This document shows positions 24,404-37,257 of a stretch of DNA of 64,000 bases, in pieces (position 1 is the first letter of the stretch; every line of letters begins with the position of its first letter). The notes under the pieces were generated by a model. That model made no database searches, had not been told where the DNA came from, and saw only the letters and a program-made list of their open reading frames with translations. The DNA comes from Cephalotrichum gorgonifer (taxonomy: Eukaryota; Ascomycota; Sordariomycetes; Microascales; Microascaceae), in the NCBI GenBank assembly GCA_900312665.1, contig ONZQ02000002.1, positions 1,470,560 to 1,534,559 of the forward strand, given 5' to 3'. The translations under genes were made by a program, and so were the position numbers.

Positions 24404-27314
24404 GGTTGTAAGTGCACCGCTGCAAAGCGGTACGTCGTGGGTCCAATCGAGGCGAGGTAGAGTCGAGGGGTATTCCAGATCCCCTCCTATTAGACGGTGC
24501 TTCGACGCAACGGAGGGAGGCCGAACCTATAAGCCGGAAATGAAAATCAAAGTCGAATCAAGAAGATAGAAAGGGAGCATTGTTGCCCAAAACCGAGGAG
24601 TGAGTCTCGATGATTCCCGCAGTGGAAAAGAAGCCCTTTCTCACTCATGGGTCGACATCACCTCTCGTGTTGAGAGACAAGAGATGAAGAGAAACAAGGC
24701 CCAGTCTATGGGAAGAAAAGAGAAAGAAGCGCAGGAGAATGGAAAGAGAACAGGGTGGGTGGAGACGCCTGATGTGCGAGATCGACCTCTTGATATCTAC
24801 GGACTCCCATGGCAGGAATATGAGATGCGCGGAGTTTAAACTGATAGAGAGCAAATATACCCAGGATATTATTCTCCGTTTCGCGAGCGCAACCTGAACA
24901 CAGCAGCACCCGCTCACCTACTGTTGCATCGCCGTTCCACCTTTGCAAATAGCCTGAGGTCAGGTGTGGCACGAGAAACCCGAAGCATCGTACCAGAGCG
25001 ACAAAGTTGGTCCTCCCCCCCGGGACCGCCGTACTCGTACGTCGCAAGTAATAGAGGCGGGAGGAGGGGAGGAGGATAAACTGGGTGAGATAGCGACGGA
25101 GGGAGAGACAGGTTGATTTACCCAAATGTTACAGGTGCCAATAGCCGCTTCCGGTGAATATGGCGGCGCCGGGTCCTTCATTGGCCCCCGGTCGTGTCGC
25201 GGGTTCGCAGATCATGTCGTTTCCAAGAAACGGGAGCGGTAAGCCTTTTCCGCTCTCTTCTTCGGGACGAGACGACACGAAATCGCCACGTTGGTACGCC
25301 GGCGGGGGAGCCAGAGAACCACTATTACTTGCTACCTGGGGAGAAGAGCCTGAAACGGGGACCGGAATTTTGGTGAGATCTCGACCCTCCCCGAAGAAAG
25401 AATTATCCGCCCGCCCCCTGCGTATCCTTGTCTCGGGGAGATCATGAATTAAGGTTCCGGGACAACCCTATTCTCTGCATTGGGCCAATCGGACAATTAG
25501 ATCTATCCTTTTGATGCAGGTTCTGTTCGCTGGTCCATGAGGCTGGGAGGCAGGAGGCTCTAAGAGACAGACTGAAAACCTCGGTGTCTGTCAGTGTAAG
25601 TGTCAATACCAGTCTCACTGTTCTGGCCACTCATTTGCTAATTACCACAAGCAAGTACGAGATCTTGAATGGGCCTGATGCAGTGGCCCCCGGCCCCGGC
25701 CATGATACACAACACGTCTGTTGCTATGCTTGTCGAGACAGGTGATGGGTGGTATTTGTAGCACCCAACAAGACACATTCATTCTTGTGAGTGGTGGAAT
25801 GAACGGAACCACCGGCGGCAGAGCATTTATTTGAGTATGACATAGCGTTGCAAGGCCGCCCGCTGTCCCTTCGTCAACCTGGCTGGAAGCGCCCAACTTC
25901 TTGCGAGCCCTCTCCCAGGGTTTAAATTTGTCGCGGAACCTTTTCAAACTTCCCGAAGCCAGTATTTATCCGACCCCGTCAAAAAGGCCAAGCTGCCCCG
26001 TGGCCGGAGATCCATTCCTTGCTGTTTTACATGCGTCGATCTTTCATCCGATGGGCACACTACCACGGCGTCGTCTCGTCGTGCCATGGCGTCGTCTTTT
26101 AGCCGGCGAAGTTCAGGCCCACATGAAAAGAGAACCCAAGAAGTCATCTCGGTGATGAGAGATGGGATGGGCCCGAATATCATCGGCCGAATCTGCCCAC
26201 CACATGGCTGCCCTCAGGTTCGCTCCGTGTCTCTCCGGCAGCAACCCTTCTTCACTCCTTAGTCCTTGTAGAAAACTACCGGCCCGGGGCATATGTTTAT
26301 TTTGGGCTGAACTGCGAACTATGTCCGTCGCTGTGGACGATGAGGCTCTCATGATAACTCTAACCGAGTTCGATGCCTTTGTTCAAGTCGAGCATCGCGT
26401 TCATTCTACCGTTCTATCCTCAAGGTTTCGGCAGGGATTCCACACGGCCGCTAGACCAGAAATAAGCGCAGCCGCAACTTAGACAATGAGGCGGCTCGCG
26501 GGAAGGAGGAAATGGAAAGATCCTGGAACCTCCCGAGGTGCGTCATGGTGACGTGCGGAGCGGACCGAGCAGCTGGAACTCGACTTGGAACATAGGCACT
26601 AATAGGCCAGTTTGGTTGTACCTCATTACGAATGTAAATATTGAAATACTTTACTTTTTTTTTTTAAAAAAAAAAGAGAAAAACGAGGAGATGGAATGAG
26701 ATGAAGGCAGTCTGAAGCGCCTTTCCATGATGGGAAAACGAATATGGTAACCGACCGCTCGGTGAACAGTGGTTTGGCGTGTGGGTCCGTGCTCGGCACC
26801 TGCCCCTCACCGAGGGTCCCCCCCCCACCAAAATCGACATCACGATGCAGCTGCTGCCTGACCCTCCCTTCCACCACTTCCACGCCGTCACCGACCTCAA
26901 GGGACCACCTCACGAGGCCCCCCGCCACCCAACCCCGCGCCTCGTCCCTAGATTATCTACCTGGCACGTGCCACCGGTGATTCAGACCACTTTTCGAGTT
27001 CCATTGTGGAAGCGCCTCGCTAGCCTAACCTACATGTACCCTGGGACGCAAGCCACCCTACCTTGACCGCCGCCGCCTGGTTTCTGAACCAAGTGGATCC
27101 ATCCCTTCGACGATGTCACCAGTTGCGAGCCGCCCATGATATATGAACCGACTCCCGCCTCCCGCCGCAGCCTAGCCGAAGCCCTCTCTTGCACCTCCGA
27201 CTACAGCATTCTTTTTTTTATACATCGTCAACCCCTAACACGGCTAGCTTGACTCCGTGAATACCACCAGTTCCTTCCCAGACCTTCCGGAGGCTTCGGC
27301 CCGCCAGTTCCGTC
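24404..27314. other. 2.9 kb between divergent receptor and acyltransferase genes
   Basis: No recognisable gene. It contains GTACTCGTAC at 25031-25040 and a T11A10 block at 26655-26675. The frame at about 26845-27063 (+) has no similarity I recognise and is probably promoter DNA of the acyltransferase. Confidence 0.5.
26655..26675. repeat. T11-A10 self-complementary homopolymer block
   Basis: Eleven T followed directly by ten A, giving a perfect 10-bp inverted repeat without a loop. It lies about 640 bp before the acyltransferase start. Likely nucleosome-excluding poly(dA:dT) DNA. Confidence 0.7.
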
Positions 27315-28837
27315 ATGGAGACCGAGCTCAAGCACCGCACCGCAGCGAACCTTGGCGGCACCGCTGCACCGGCCACCGACGCTCCTCCGATCGCAAAGGT
27401 CGATACTATCGCACCGGAACCCAAGGTCCCCCCCACCGCGGGCAAGCTTAAGCATGGGCTGGCGATGCAGATATTCCGGCGCGTCTCACTCGCCCTCTAC
27501 TTCATCCTGTCCTGCGTAGCGTGAGTAATACTCCCCTCCTCTGCCCTGCCCCAACAGCACCCGACCATTCCGTTAGACCTTGATACTGACGGCTCGTTTT
27601 GCCTCCAGAATCGTATTGACACAGCTCATCGGAGCACCACTATACTGGTACGACCGCAACCTTTACTACTCCTATATGGCCCTCACGAAGGAGTCCTTCG
27701 GCATCCTCGCCGTGACTGTGACACACTGGTGGGGCTCCACAGTCATGCGCATAAGCGGAGACGAGTCCGTCGCTGGACAGATCCGCAAGACGGCCGACGG
27801 CCGAGTCGAGTTTGACTTCCCTGAGCGTCTCGTCCTCATCGCAAACCACCAGGTACGACTTCCATAGCATGGCACGGACAGGTCCTCTAGAACCCGAGGC
27901 GCTAACGTTGGGTTAGATCTACACCGACTGGCTCTACCTCTGGTGGGCAGGATATGCCAACAGGCCCCAGATGCACGGCCACCTTTACATCATCCTCAAG
28001 GAGTCGTTGAAGTTCATCCCGGTCCTGGGGCAGGGCATGCTCTTCTACGGGTTCATCTTCATGTCGCGCAAGATGGCGGTTGACCAGCCCAGGCTCGCGT
28101 ACCGTCTGCAGAAACTTAGGCAGGAGCACACGGCGCTGGACGGCTCGAAGTACCTGGATCCCATGTGGCTCCTGCTCTTCCCCGAGGGCACCAACCTCTC
28201 GCGGAACAACCGCGTGAAGTCCGCGAAATGGGCGGAGAAGAGCGGTGTTAAGGACATGGAACACGCCCTTCTCCCGCGGAGCACGGGGTCTCTGTTCTGT
28301 CTGAGAGAGCTGAAGGGGTCGGTGGAGTATTTGTACGACTGCACCGTCGCCTACGAAGGAGTTCCGTAAGTTTCTAGCCTCCCTGGGGGCGCGCTCTCGC
28401 ATGTCCTCCGTCTTAAAAAAAAAAGGTGCGGAATGCTAACGTCGAGAAGACGCGGTAGTTATAGTGAGGAATGCTACACACTGTCAGGGATATACTTCGA
28501 AGGACGCCCCCCCAAGTCGGTCAACTTCTACTGGCGCCGCTTCCGCATCGACGACATCCCGCTCGACGACGCTGATGAATTCGATGAGTGGCTGCGTCAG
28601 AGGTGGTACGAGAAGGATGAGCTTCTTGACGGGTACCTCTCCACCGGCAAGTTCCCGCCTACGCCTACCAAGGTCGAGGGCGATGCCAAGACGGAGGATG
28701 CAACCGGGGACGGTTACGTGGTGACGGACGTCAGAACGAAGTCTGCCGGGGAGTTTACGCGGATATACGTCGTGTTAGGGTCGGTGTTCCTCGTGTGGAG
28801 GATCCTGGCGCGGGTTTGGGGAAGGTTCACGGGGTGA
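27315..28837 (+). CDS. PlsC-type lysophospholipid acyltransferase (CST26/AGPAT-like)
   Basis: Four exons: 27315-27520, 27609-27852, 27917-28365 and 28450-28837, 428 residues. It transfers an acyl chain to a lysophospholipid (lysophosphatidic acid or lysophosphatidylinositol type) at the ER. Key motifs: NHQIYTDW with the catalytic H149-x4-D154, and the acceptor-binding FPEGTN (238-243), followed by GSVEYLYDCTVAYEGVP and a PPKSVNFYWRRF segment seen in the eukaryotic AGPAT3/4/5 and yeast CST26 branch. Hydrophobic helices occur at about 52-75 and at the C-terminus. The third intron has an unusual AAG acceptor behind a GCTAAC branch site. An AG 3 nt upstream is also in frame and would add one Arg. 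Confidence 0.88.
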
Positions 28838-29276
28838 AGGTCCATTGGCGCGCCTTGGTCTTCCCTGTCCTCTCTGGCTCCTCTAATCTCTCTTCCTCTT
28901 AATACTCCTGCCCTAATATGACTACTCTGGCACGTGATGCTTTGCGATGTGGTGTTTGGATGGGCGACGCATGACTTGGTCCTGGCTTGGCTTTCACGGA
29001 TGGCTACTCACTCATGACTACGATCGCTCTTAGATCACCTTTTGTTTCTGGAGTGTCGCTACGGTGTATCGTTTTTTTCTCATTATGGATCTGGAGATTA
29101 TGGCGTGGTTTAATTAGGTTAGAATACCCCCCTCTTCGTCATTTGGCGGACAATATACATTTACGGGAAACAACGACAAACACTCTTTGTCCAAATGGTT
29201 ACAGCGGAAGTGATATATTCAACTGCTCCAGTGAAAGTATGTACATCATGAGATCCTGGGCGCCTGCTCGGCCTTT
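28838..29276. other. intergenic region between convergent genes
   Basis: 439 bp separating the ends of the acyltransferase and lactonase genes. It must hold both 3' untranslated regions. No further gene visible. Confidence 0.55.
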
Positions 29277-30588
29277 CTACTCGCTCCAAGCTATCCCGCT
29301 CAATCCGTCCTCCTCACCCTCCCTCCCCAGCCTCCCGACCTGCAGCTTCGCCAACACGCCACCCAACCTCCCCGTCTCGACGTCCCTCTCTAGCACGACC
29401 ACATCCGAGGAGGTCTGGCCCCCGACGGCGAGCATGTCCCCCTTCGCGTTGAGGTCCATCGTCCTGGGGAAGTTGGCGCCCGAGTCCGCGAGCTCCACGA
29501 ACTCAAAGTCGCCCTGAGGACTCGTGATGTTGAAGAGCGCGATGGAGTCCGAGGTCTGCCCGAACGTCTTGTCCCACCTGTTCGAGACGTAGATGAAGTT
29601 GTCGCGCACGAGGATCTCGGCGGCCTTCGAGCCGCTGCGGGGCGTCTCGCCCGCAGGGAAGGTCGAGACGGTGTCCTTCTGTGTCAGGGTGAGGCAGTCG
29701 GAGTCGTAGGACACGTCCCAGGAGGTGACGGAGTTGGCGATCTCGTTGACGGTGTAGAGGATCGTGATGTCCGTGTCGGCCGTGGCGTCGGCGGGGCCCC
29801 AGAAGGCGGCGTGGCGGGGGCCAGAGCCGGGGGGCGCGGCGGCGGCGGGGCACGCGGTCAGCTTGCCGGAGGCGGAGATGGCGAAGATGCGGACTAGGTC
29901 GGCGCCGAGGTCCGGGACGAGGAGGTAGCCGCCCGTGGGGTCGGAGAGGGTCGAGTGAGGGTGGGGGGCGTCTTGGCGGTCCGGGCGGGGGCCGGGGCCG
30001 GACATTGTGAATTTGAGAGTGTCAAGGGGGGTAGAGGAGGGAGTTAGGGGGAGGGAGTAGGTGATAATGGAACCTCCGCCGCTGTTGTTTTTTGGTCAGT
30101 TTAGTCTTTAAATCGACTCTCTCCAGCGCATGCGCTAGGTTAGGATATATTTCTTTGGTAATATTCCCAGAAAAAGGGGGGGAGTGGAAACATGCAGAGA
30201 GAGAGAGAGGAACGTACTACTGCGACGCGGCGATGAACCCCTTCCCATCCGCACCACCAAACAAAGAGCAGTGAAGCTCGCCTCCCCTTGTGGGCGCCTG
30301 CCCGGCAGCAGTCAGCGCGGCCCCCTCGCCGACGCTCCACGCCGACAACTTCGTGCTCCCGAACCACGACTCGTCCGTCACATAGAGAGTCTTGGTCTCC
30401 TTGTCGAGCGTCACCCAGCTGGGCATGCCGCCTAGCTGGACCTGCGAGGAGACGGAGAGTTCGGAGGCATCGTCGCTGAGGGCGAGGGAGTAGACCGTGC
30501 CCTCGAAGTGTGAGACAATGATGGAGGAGGAGAGGGCCGTGGGGAGGAGGGCGAGGAGGAGGGCCCGGGTGAGAGATTGGTGCGGCAT
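29277..30588 (-). CDS. lactonase-type seven-bladed beta-propeller protein, probably secreted
   Basis: Two exons, 30588-30218 and 30081-29277 (136-nt intron, phase 2), 391 residues. The join restores AASQYGGGSI. The first 20 residues look like a signal peptide (ALLLALLPTALSS). The rest shows the repeated blade pattern of the 6-phosphogluconolactonase / carboxy-cis,cis-muconate cyclase family: LYVTDES, HPHSTLSDPTGGYLLVPDLGADLVRI, GPRHAAFWG, LYTVNEIANSV, ILVRDNFIYVSNR, FPRTMDLNAKGDMLAVGGQTS. Such proteins open cyclic lactones. A secretion signal would make it an extracellular aldonolactonase rather than the cytosolic pentose-phosphate enzyme. It is divergent from an AA7 oligosaccharide oxidase, whose products are lactones. 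Confidence 0.82.
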
Positions 30589-33533
30589 GGTGGGCAGGTT
30601 GGGAGTCGAGATGAGGGCGGCGCGCGATGGGTGGCCGTGAGGAGGATTGGCGAGACGAAGGAATGAGAAAGGTAGCTGAAGGAGGAAATAAAAAAAGATG
30701 AAGGACTGGAAATAGATGAACTTATTTCGATCTATAGATGCGAGTTCGTCTAAGTCCCGTTGCCGACTGCCGTGAGTTCGCTCTCTACATCATACAATGA
30801 GAGTGATAATAATAATACTCAATCCACCACTAAAGCACTACGTCGTGTATCATAGGGCCGGCTAGCAAGCGACAAGGGAAAGAGGTCTGTCCACTCTACG
30901 TCGGAGTAAAAGGAAGAAAGAGGGGGCAACGAAAGCAGGGTTTCGCATGAAGAGAAGCCAGATCCTACCCAAATGAGCTAAAGTGTCATCGTCGATGGGG
31001 AAGCTCTTAATACGAGGCAGAGAGAGATGTGGGGGGGCATGCGCCTCTGCCGGCGAAAACCTTCGTAGAAGGAAAGGAAGCCCGCCTTTTTCTCCGTCTT
31101 CATCTTGGCGAAAAGAGTCGCCAGGCAAAGAAGCGGGTCTAAGTCGTCGCGGGGAAACAATAAGGGGGAAGGGGGGAGTTGTAGGCTAAATGCAGCAAGT
31201 ATGGGGTTGGCTCTGTTGTGCCCGCCCATTATCCCGGGAATTAGCGGCATCCCGGATCCGAGGGAGAACCGGATTCCACGAGTGAGAGTTTGGGCGTGGA
31301 CGTTCCGTTTTTACCCCTTGTCATGTACTCTGTCGAGGTGGAGGAATTCCGGTTTGGGCGTCGAGATCAAGGCTGTACGTACTTGTAGTAAATTATGTAC
31401 AGAGAGCGACACATATGTATTATTGGGGACGGAGGGGGGGATTGTTCTTCCACGGACTGGAGCAAGAGGTTGCCAAGTGTGCGCTCCTGGGGATGACTCC
31501 TAATATTATTAGGTATTATTACCAGGCGGCCATGGGCGTGAGCCCCTGCCAAATCGTCACAAACCCATGTCGTACATAGATCGGATCGGGATCGTGCTAG
31601 GTCGATCTTCAATTGCGGGCGAGGGTGATGTGGGGGTCGCACTTGCCTCGTAGCCCCGGCAGTCCGCTCCGAACAGCGCCGGCACAGAGGTGGAGCAGTA
31701 CGTACTTCAATGTTCCATACTCGTACTTTGGATGGGTCCGTATTACTCCTTGAAATCCCACGAGACAAGTCAACTAAAAGTCTCGCGTAAAAATCGCCTC
31801 CGTCATCAGGCGGCCTCCACTATACCTACCTCTACCTTTCGCCATTCCCTTGTCGCCTATGTTCGAAGGGCCAAGCCCGGGCTATATGCACCCCAAGTTG
31901 GCGAGTCCAAATCCAAATGCGGGGAGCATATGTGGGGTAAGCCCTCCGGAGCCCGCCTCCGCATTCCGTGTACCAATTGTAATGACGGCCCGGTGGCCAC
32001 CGGGCCTACCGGGCTTCTTACACTTGTACTTGTATAGGAATCCTTCCGACAGACCCGACTTCCCCATCGCGATCCAGTAGCGTTCGGCCTAGGTTGATGC
32101 CCAACAGCCCTCGCAAGCTGAGGGAAATAGATGGCCTCGGATAGTCAGTTGCCTCTATGTAAGTCGCGCAAGAAACCGGCCTCCAAACGGAATAACAATG
32201 ACAAAAAATACCTCACTCCTTGGATATCCCATTACAGCATTGAATATTTAGTAAAATGTGGACAACGCTCCTTCACTCTCCCCCGCGAGGAGCACGCCGC
32301 CTGTTTACTAGCAGCAGCCAAGGGAGACTGCTTAGTTAATGGATATCCTCAGCAATAATACGGCCGAGACTGTCGGGCTTCTTCACATTCGCTATTTCGG
32401 GCCCTGGTTCCGCCAAGAATGCACAGATGAGAAGACCTCGATAATCCAAGACCGAGCCTCACCCCGCCAAGACACCTCGCCTGAAGATTCGCTTCCGGGG
32501 ATTGAGGAGCCAAGGATGATCCTCGCTCCGTGGAACGGGCGAGCGTAACCAACCGCTGCAGATCCAAACGCTGCTTACCGGGCTGGAGATTCCTCCCCGT
32601 TGTCCAAAATAGCCTAATATATGCGATAAGGGCAGACTCTCGTATATCCGTGCCGACGAACCCGGGGCCCTCTCAGCCGCATGCCCTATCCCCCCCTTTG
32701 TTCTCACAGAACGAGACAGAGGAATGAATACGTCATCCTCAGGAACACAATGGATGTCAAAATCTTCTGCCCAAGAGCCTACGATTGAGCCGTTCCACAA
32801 TGGTGCCACATCTTTTCTACACCATCACGGTGTTTTCCGTCACAAGATCCGCTAGTGATGTATAAATTGTCAAAACGTCCCAGAAACCACGCCAGAGAGC
32901 ACCCGGCTGAAAGTAAATCCATATAGGCGTAATATACTTACCTCCCCACATGTCATAACCTTTGACCTCCCCTTCGCTTACCCCCGTCGAAATCTCAACC
33001 CGGCGGACGGGAGGAATGTGATGCATATTGACCAGCACCAGACGCTGTCCAGCCCGTCTCCCCAACGTGCCTAGGAGAATTATCCTTGAAATGGGGATCC
33101 GCGGCTTTGCAGAATTTTCATCCCGCGCCTCGTACCGACAGTCCGGCCCGTCTTAAAGACACGGGATGGCGGAGAAAGGAATGAAGGAAGGAAGGGCTGG
33201 TATCGCCTGTGGCTCCGATAGATTCAGGCCCGAAACGAAACCCTGACGGGACAAAGTGGCCATGGGGCCGTCTTTAATAAGGAATCGTCAGACATCCCGT
33301 ATGATGACGGCCAGATCTCGGACCACCAGCTTACCTATATATATAGTGCTTCGCCAAGCCCGTGATGGAGCCTCCGGGGTCCTGAATCACCGCAGAACGG
33401 TGTCCGGGATAGAAGTACCGGCGGGAACAAGCTAAAAAGGCCCGACGCCCGTCCTGCAACAATCCACCGTCCTCGTTCACAGGGAGTAATAGCTAGATAT
33501 TTCCCTCCAGTCATTCGCTACCCCAGATTCCCA
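30589..33533. other. 2.9 kb shared upstream region of lactonase and AA7 oxidase
   Basis: No recognisable gene lies between these divergent genes. Small frames on both strands show no domains. A TATA element at 33336-33345 belongs to the oxidase. GTAC-rich words occur near 31376-31398, 31697-31727 and 32021-32035. Confidence 0.5.
33336..33345 (+). promoter_or_regulatory. TATA box of the AA7 oxidase gene
   Basis: An alternating TATATATATA block about 190 bp before the ATG at 33534. It is the only strong TATA element in the upstream region. Confidence 0.45.
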
Positions 33534-35358
33534 ATGCTCCGATTCGTTACGTCAGGCCTCGCCCTGGGGGCCCTTACCCTCGCCGGCCCCCTCGACAGAC
33601 GCGCCCTCCTAGACGACTGCCTCTCCGAGAGCGAGGTCCCCGTGAGCGTCCCCGGAACAACGGACTACGACTTCGACTCGGCTCCCTTCAACGTCCGCAC
33701 GCCCTTCACCCCCGTCGCCATCGCGGTGCCCACGACGACAAGACACATCCAGGACGCCATAAGCTGCGGAGTCAAGGCCGGAGTGAAGGTGACGCCCAAG
33801 GGTGGCGGGCACAGCTATGGAAACTTCGGATTCGGAGGCGAGGATGGCCACTTGGTCCTCGAGTTGGATAGGATGAGCGACGTGGTGTTAGATGTGGAGA
33901 CGGGGTTGGCTACCGTCCAGGGCGGAAGCAGGCTGGGACATGTGGCCTCCGGGCTGTATGAGCAGGGGAAGAGGGGTATAAGTCATGGGACCTGCCCAGG
34001 GTGAGATCTCCCCCAGCCACGACGAGCCCCTCATCGGGTACTGCGGTTCACTTCATTGGGAGCTGACCAGCTTGCTATTTCAGGGTTGGCACTGGAGGAC
34101 ACGTCGCCCACGGCGGGTACGGCGTCAGCTCCCACACAAAGGGCCTCGCCCTCGACTGGCTCGTGTCCGCGACCGTCGTCCTCGCCAACTCCACCGTGGT
34201 CACCGCCTCGGAAGAGACCAACCCCGACCTCTTCTGGGCCGTCCGCGGCGCGGGCTCCTCCATGGGCGTCGTCTCCGAATTCGTCTTCAACACGTTCGAA
34301 GTGCCCGAGAAGGTCACGCGGTTCAACGTCATCCTCCCGTGGAACGCCAACAACTCCGTCGCGAGGCTCAAGGCGTTGCAGGGGTGGGCGGAGGAGATGC
34401 CGGCGGAGATGAACGCTAGGCTCTTCATTAACGCGCAGATGCCAAACCTCGAGGGGTTGTATTATGGCGGGAAGGACGACCTGAGCGCGATACTGGACCC
34501 TCTGATCAAGGAGATTGGAGGGAAGTTACAGGAGGCGAAGGAGACGGATTGGCTTGGGCAGCTGGACCACTTTGGGCACGGACTCGATCTGGACCAGACT
34601 CATCCTTACAAGAAGGTTAGTTCAAGCACCCAAGATCTGGGCCCCCAGGAAATAAGTATAACGCGGTGAGAAACAATGAAACTAACTGGGCCGCTCACTT
34701 ACAGCAAGACAACATATACTCCACGAGCTTATACACCGATGCCCTCACCGACTCACAGCTCCAGTCCCTCGTAGACTACTGGTACACCACGGCCAAGACC
34801 GTCCGCCGCGGCTGGTACCACCACATCGACTTCCAGGGGGGCAAGGCCTCCGCCGTCTCGGCCGTCGCCGCCAACGCAACGTCCTACGCGCACCGCAGCA
34901 AGCTCCTCATGCACAACTTCTACGACAGCACCGACGTTACGAAGGCATACCCCGAGAACGGCTTCGACCTCCTCAACGGTTTCATCGAGGCCATCGTCGG
35001 CGACGCGGACAAGCTGGACTACGGCGTCTACTTCAACTACCCGGATACCGAGCTGGACCGGGAGACGGCGCAGAAGAGGTACTGGGGTGACTCGCTCCCG
35101 AGGCTGAGGGCGATCAAGGCGGCCGTGGACCCGGACGAGGTGTTTTACATGCCACAGTCGGTTGAGCCGGCTAAGGCGGACGAGGCCGAGCTGCCGAAGG
35201 AGCCTGAGGAGACTACGGCGCCAGAAATCGTGGATAATGGACCTGGGTCGGAGCCCGAAGTCGAGCCGCCGCAAGAAACAGAGGGGACTACGGCGCTGGA
35301 GCCCGTCGCACCTGAGCCCGTCGTGCCTGAGGAGCCTATAGTGGAAGACGCCGAGTAG
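33534..35358 (+). CDS. AA7-type FAD-linked oligosaccharide oxidase (BBE family)
   Basis: Three exons: 33534-34000, 34084-34615 and 34705-35358, 550 residues. It oxidises the reducing end of (oligo)saccharides to lactones with O2, giving H2O2. A signal peptide ends near residue 18-22. Both residues for bicovalent FAD attachment are present: His93 in PKGGGHSYGNFGFG and Cys154 in SHGTCPG, joined by splicing to VGTGGHVAHGGYG. FWAVRGAGSSMGVV follows in the FAD domain, and a C-terminal berberine-bridge segment (GVYFNYPDTELD...RYWGDSLPRLRAIKAAVDPDEVF) completes the fold. Unusually, about 60 Glu/Pro/Thr-rich residues follow the BBE domain. A ligand such as an alkaloid or secondary metabolite cannot be excluded, but the double flavin linkage fits glucooligosaccharide oxidases. 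Confidence 0.88.
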
Positions 35359-37257
35359 AGGGCCTCCAGAGGTTGACATATCATGGTATTGATTTCCTTG
35401 TGGTATAATAGAAGTGTGATCGTGCATGACTGGTACATACGTTTAGTCAAGAAGCAGGTGAAGCATCGGTCACATCTGGCTGTATGATTAGTAGCTTTGC
35501 TGAGAGCTGCCTGCTGTGCATGTGCTGATCCTCCAGCGACGACGACGGATGCTGTTGAGTACTTTAAGTTCAGCCGCCCTCAATCCTGACGAGGGGAGGG
35601 CACATTATATTTATTACTCAACCTTTTAATGATCAGCAGATTTCCCTACGCCCAGTTGGGTGGTGTTGGATCCAGTCTCCACGTGCTCCCTGATCCATGA
35701 TGCTGCTCAACCACTGCATTCAGCTGCAGATGACCGTCGATCATTGCCACCCTACGAAAATAATACAGGCTTCTTTCTTCAAATTGTTAGCTGAATCACA
35801 AGGCCAGCAATCCGTCGGCCCACTCCGAACTCTTTTTCCTTCCCACAACCCAGTCCCAATCGTGAGGGAGGGCTGAAGGCAAGGAAGGTGCAACCTTCTT
35901 ATCTGAGTAGCAGAGGGTTAATGTAGGGTTGGCGCTACCTAGCGGGGAAAGCTGGGAGAGAATGCCAAAAGAGGAAGGCGTTGTTAATGTTGTTCCCCAC
36001 AAAGCGCAAACCTTCAATCTCCTGTGTTGCACCTTCCCCACGAGGATCACGGATCTCGCCGGTGTTGACCATCTACCCCACCTTCTCTCCTCGACACCTG
36101 CATTGTGTGCCATTGAGGAGAATGGCTGGGCTGCGAGGTGCCTGTCCCTAAGGTTGGACCGAGTAGCAGCCTTCCACCTCCGAACTTTCGTTCGTGCTCC
36201 ACATCAGTTTTAGCCAGGCTCAGGCTCGATTAAGGGCGCTGCCGAAAGATAATCTTATAGTGCGATAATACGGCCGGATAAGCACTGGGATTTAGTCACC
36301 CATGCCTTCTTTCCCTCCTTCCCATTTCGTCGTGGTCCGTGGCCTTCACAAGCTCCTCGTCCCCGTCCTCATCTCCGTCCTCGGCATCTGGCATATCTAA
36401 TCCGCGCCGCCTGCCCTCGTGAAACAGGGACAGCATCCCACGTGAGGCTCCGTTGCTGAGTCGGTCCATTGCTCCTATAGCTCCGGAGCATCACGGCCCT
36501 CCGTTTCCCGTCTTGGCCATACTTTGTCTTGGCACGACCGGCAGACTCCGAACGCCCATGACTCTGGCCAATCGCGCCAGCACGTGGAGCGACGAGGACG
36601 GTGCGCATTGGTAACTCCACCCTCAATTTCAGTCTCCTGTTTCTTCACCATTCTTGGTCACCGACAAGCTACCCATAGCTCAAAAAAAATTCACACTCGT
36701 TTCTACTCTTGACTACATGATAGGCTAGTCCCCCATTCCTTGTGGATTTGCCATGCCTTCAACGGTCGGTCCACGCCGGGGCGAAGGGGCAGAAGGGGCG
36801 CCAGCGATCAACGTCGTACTGCGCTTGGCGCTTGGCGACCACAAAAGATCCCTGCCAAATCGGCGTCGTCGATCCCGCTTTGAGCTACGAACAAATGATT
36901 ATCTCGCAAGTTTCATTGGATTGGAGTTTAACAGAGCACCCATTGTACTATCTACCTTGTACAAGGATGGTTGAGATAGCTGATACGACTCGACTAGTGT
37001 TAATGAAAAGCAGGGACGCCCGTTGCCCGTCAGAAATATAAGCACGAGTACTGCCCATCCTTGCTTTAAGCAGCACTACCCGCCCCACCGAGCCCACTGA
37101 TACCCGAGCCCATGCGAGACATCGGTATCTGTGTCGTATAATATAATAAGGAAGGGTCTTCGCGAACACGCCGATCTCGTGTGGAGCTGTTCAGTTACTT
37201 CATTCCCTCGGGCTCTTCAAATCCGCATCTCGACCTCAGCTAGCAGGTTCAGTCAGT
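35359..37257. other. 1.9 kb without a recognisable gene
   Basis: Lies between two same-strand genes. It holds the 3' end of the AA7 gene and the promoter of the 5'-nucleotidase (AT-rich patch at about 37137-37150). Open frames on both strands overlap each other without domain signals. Confidence 0.5.
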
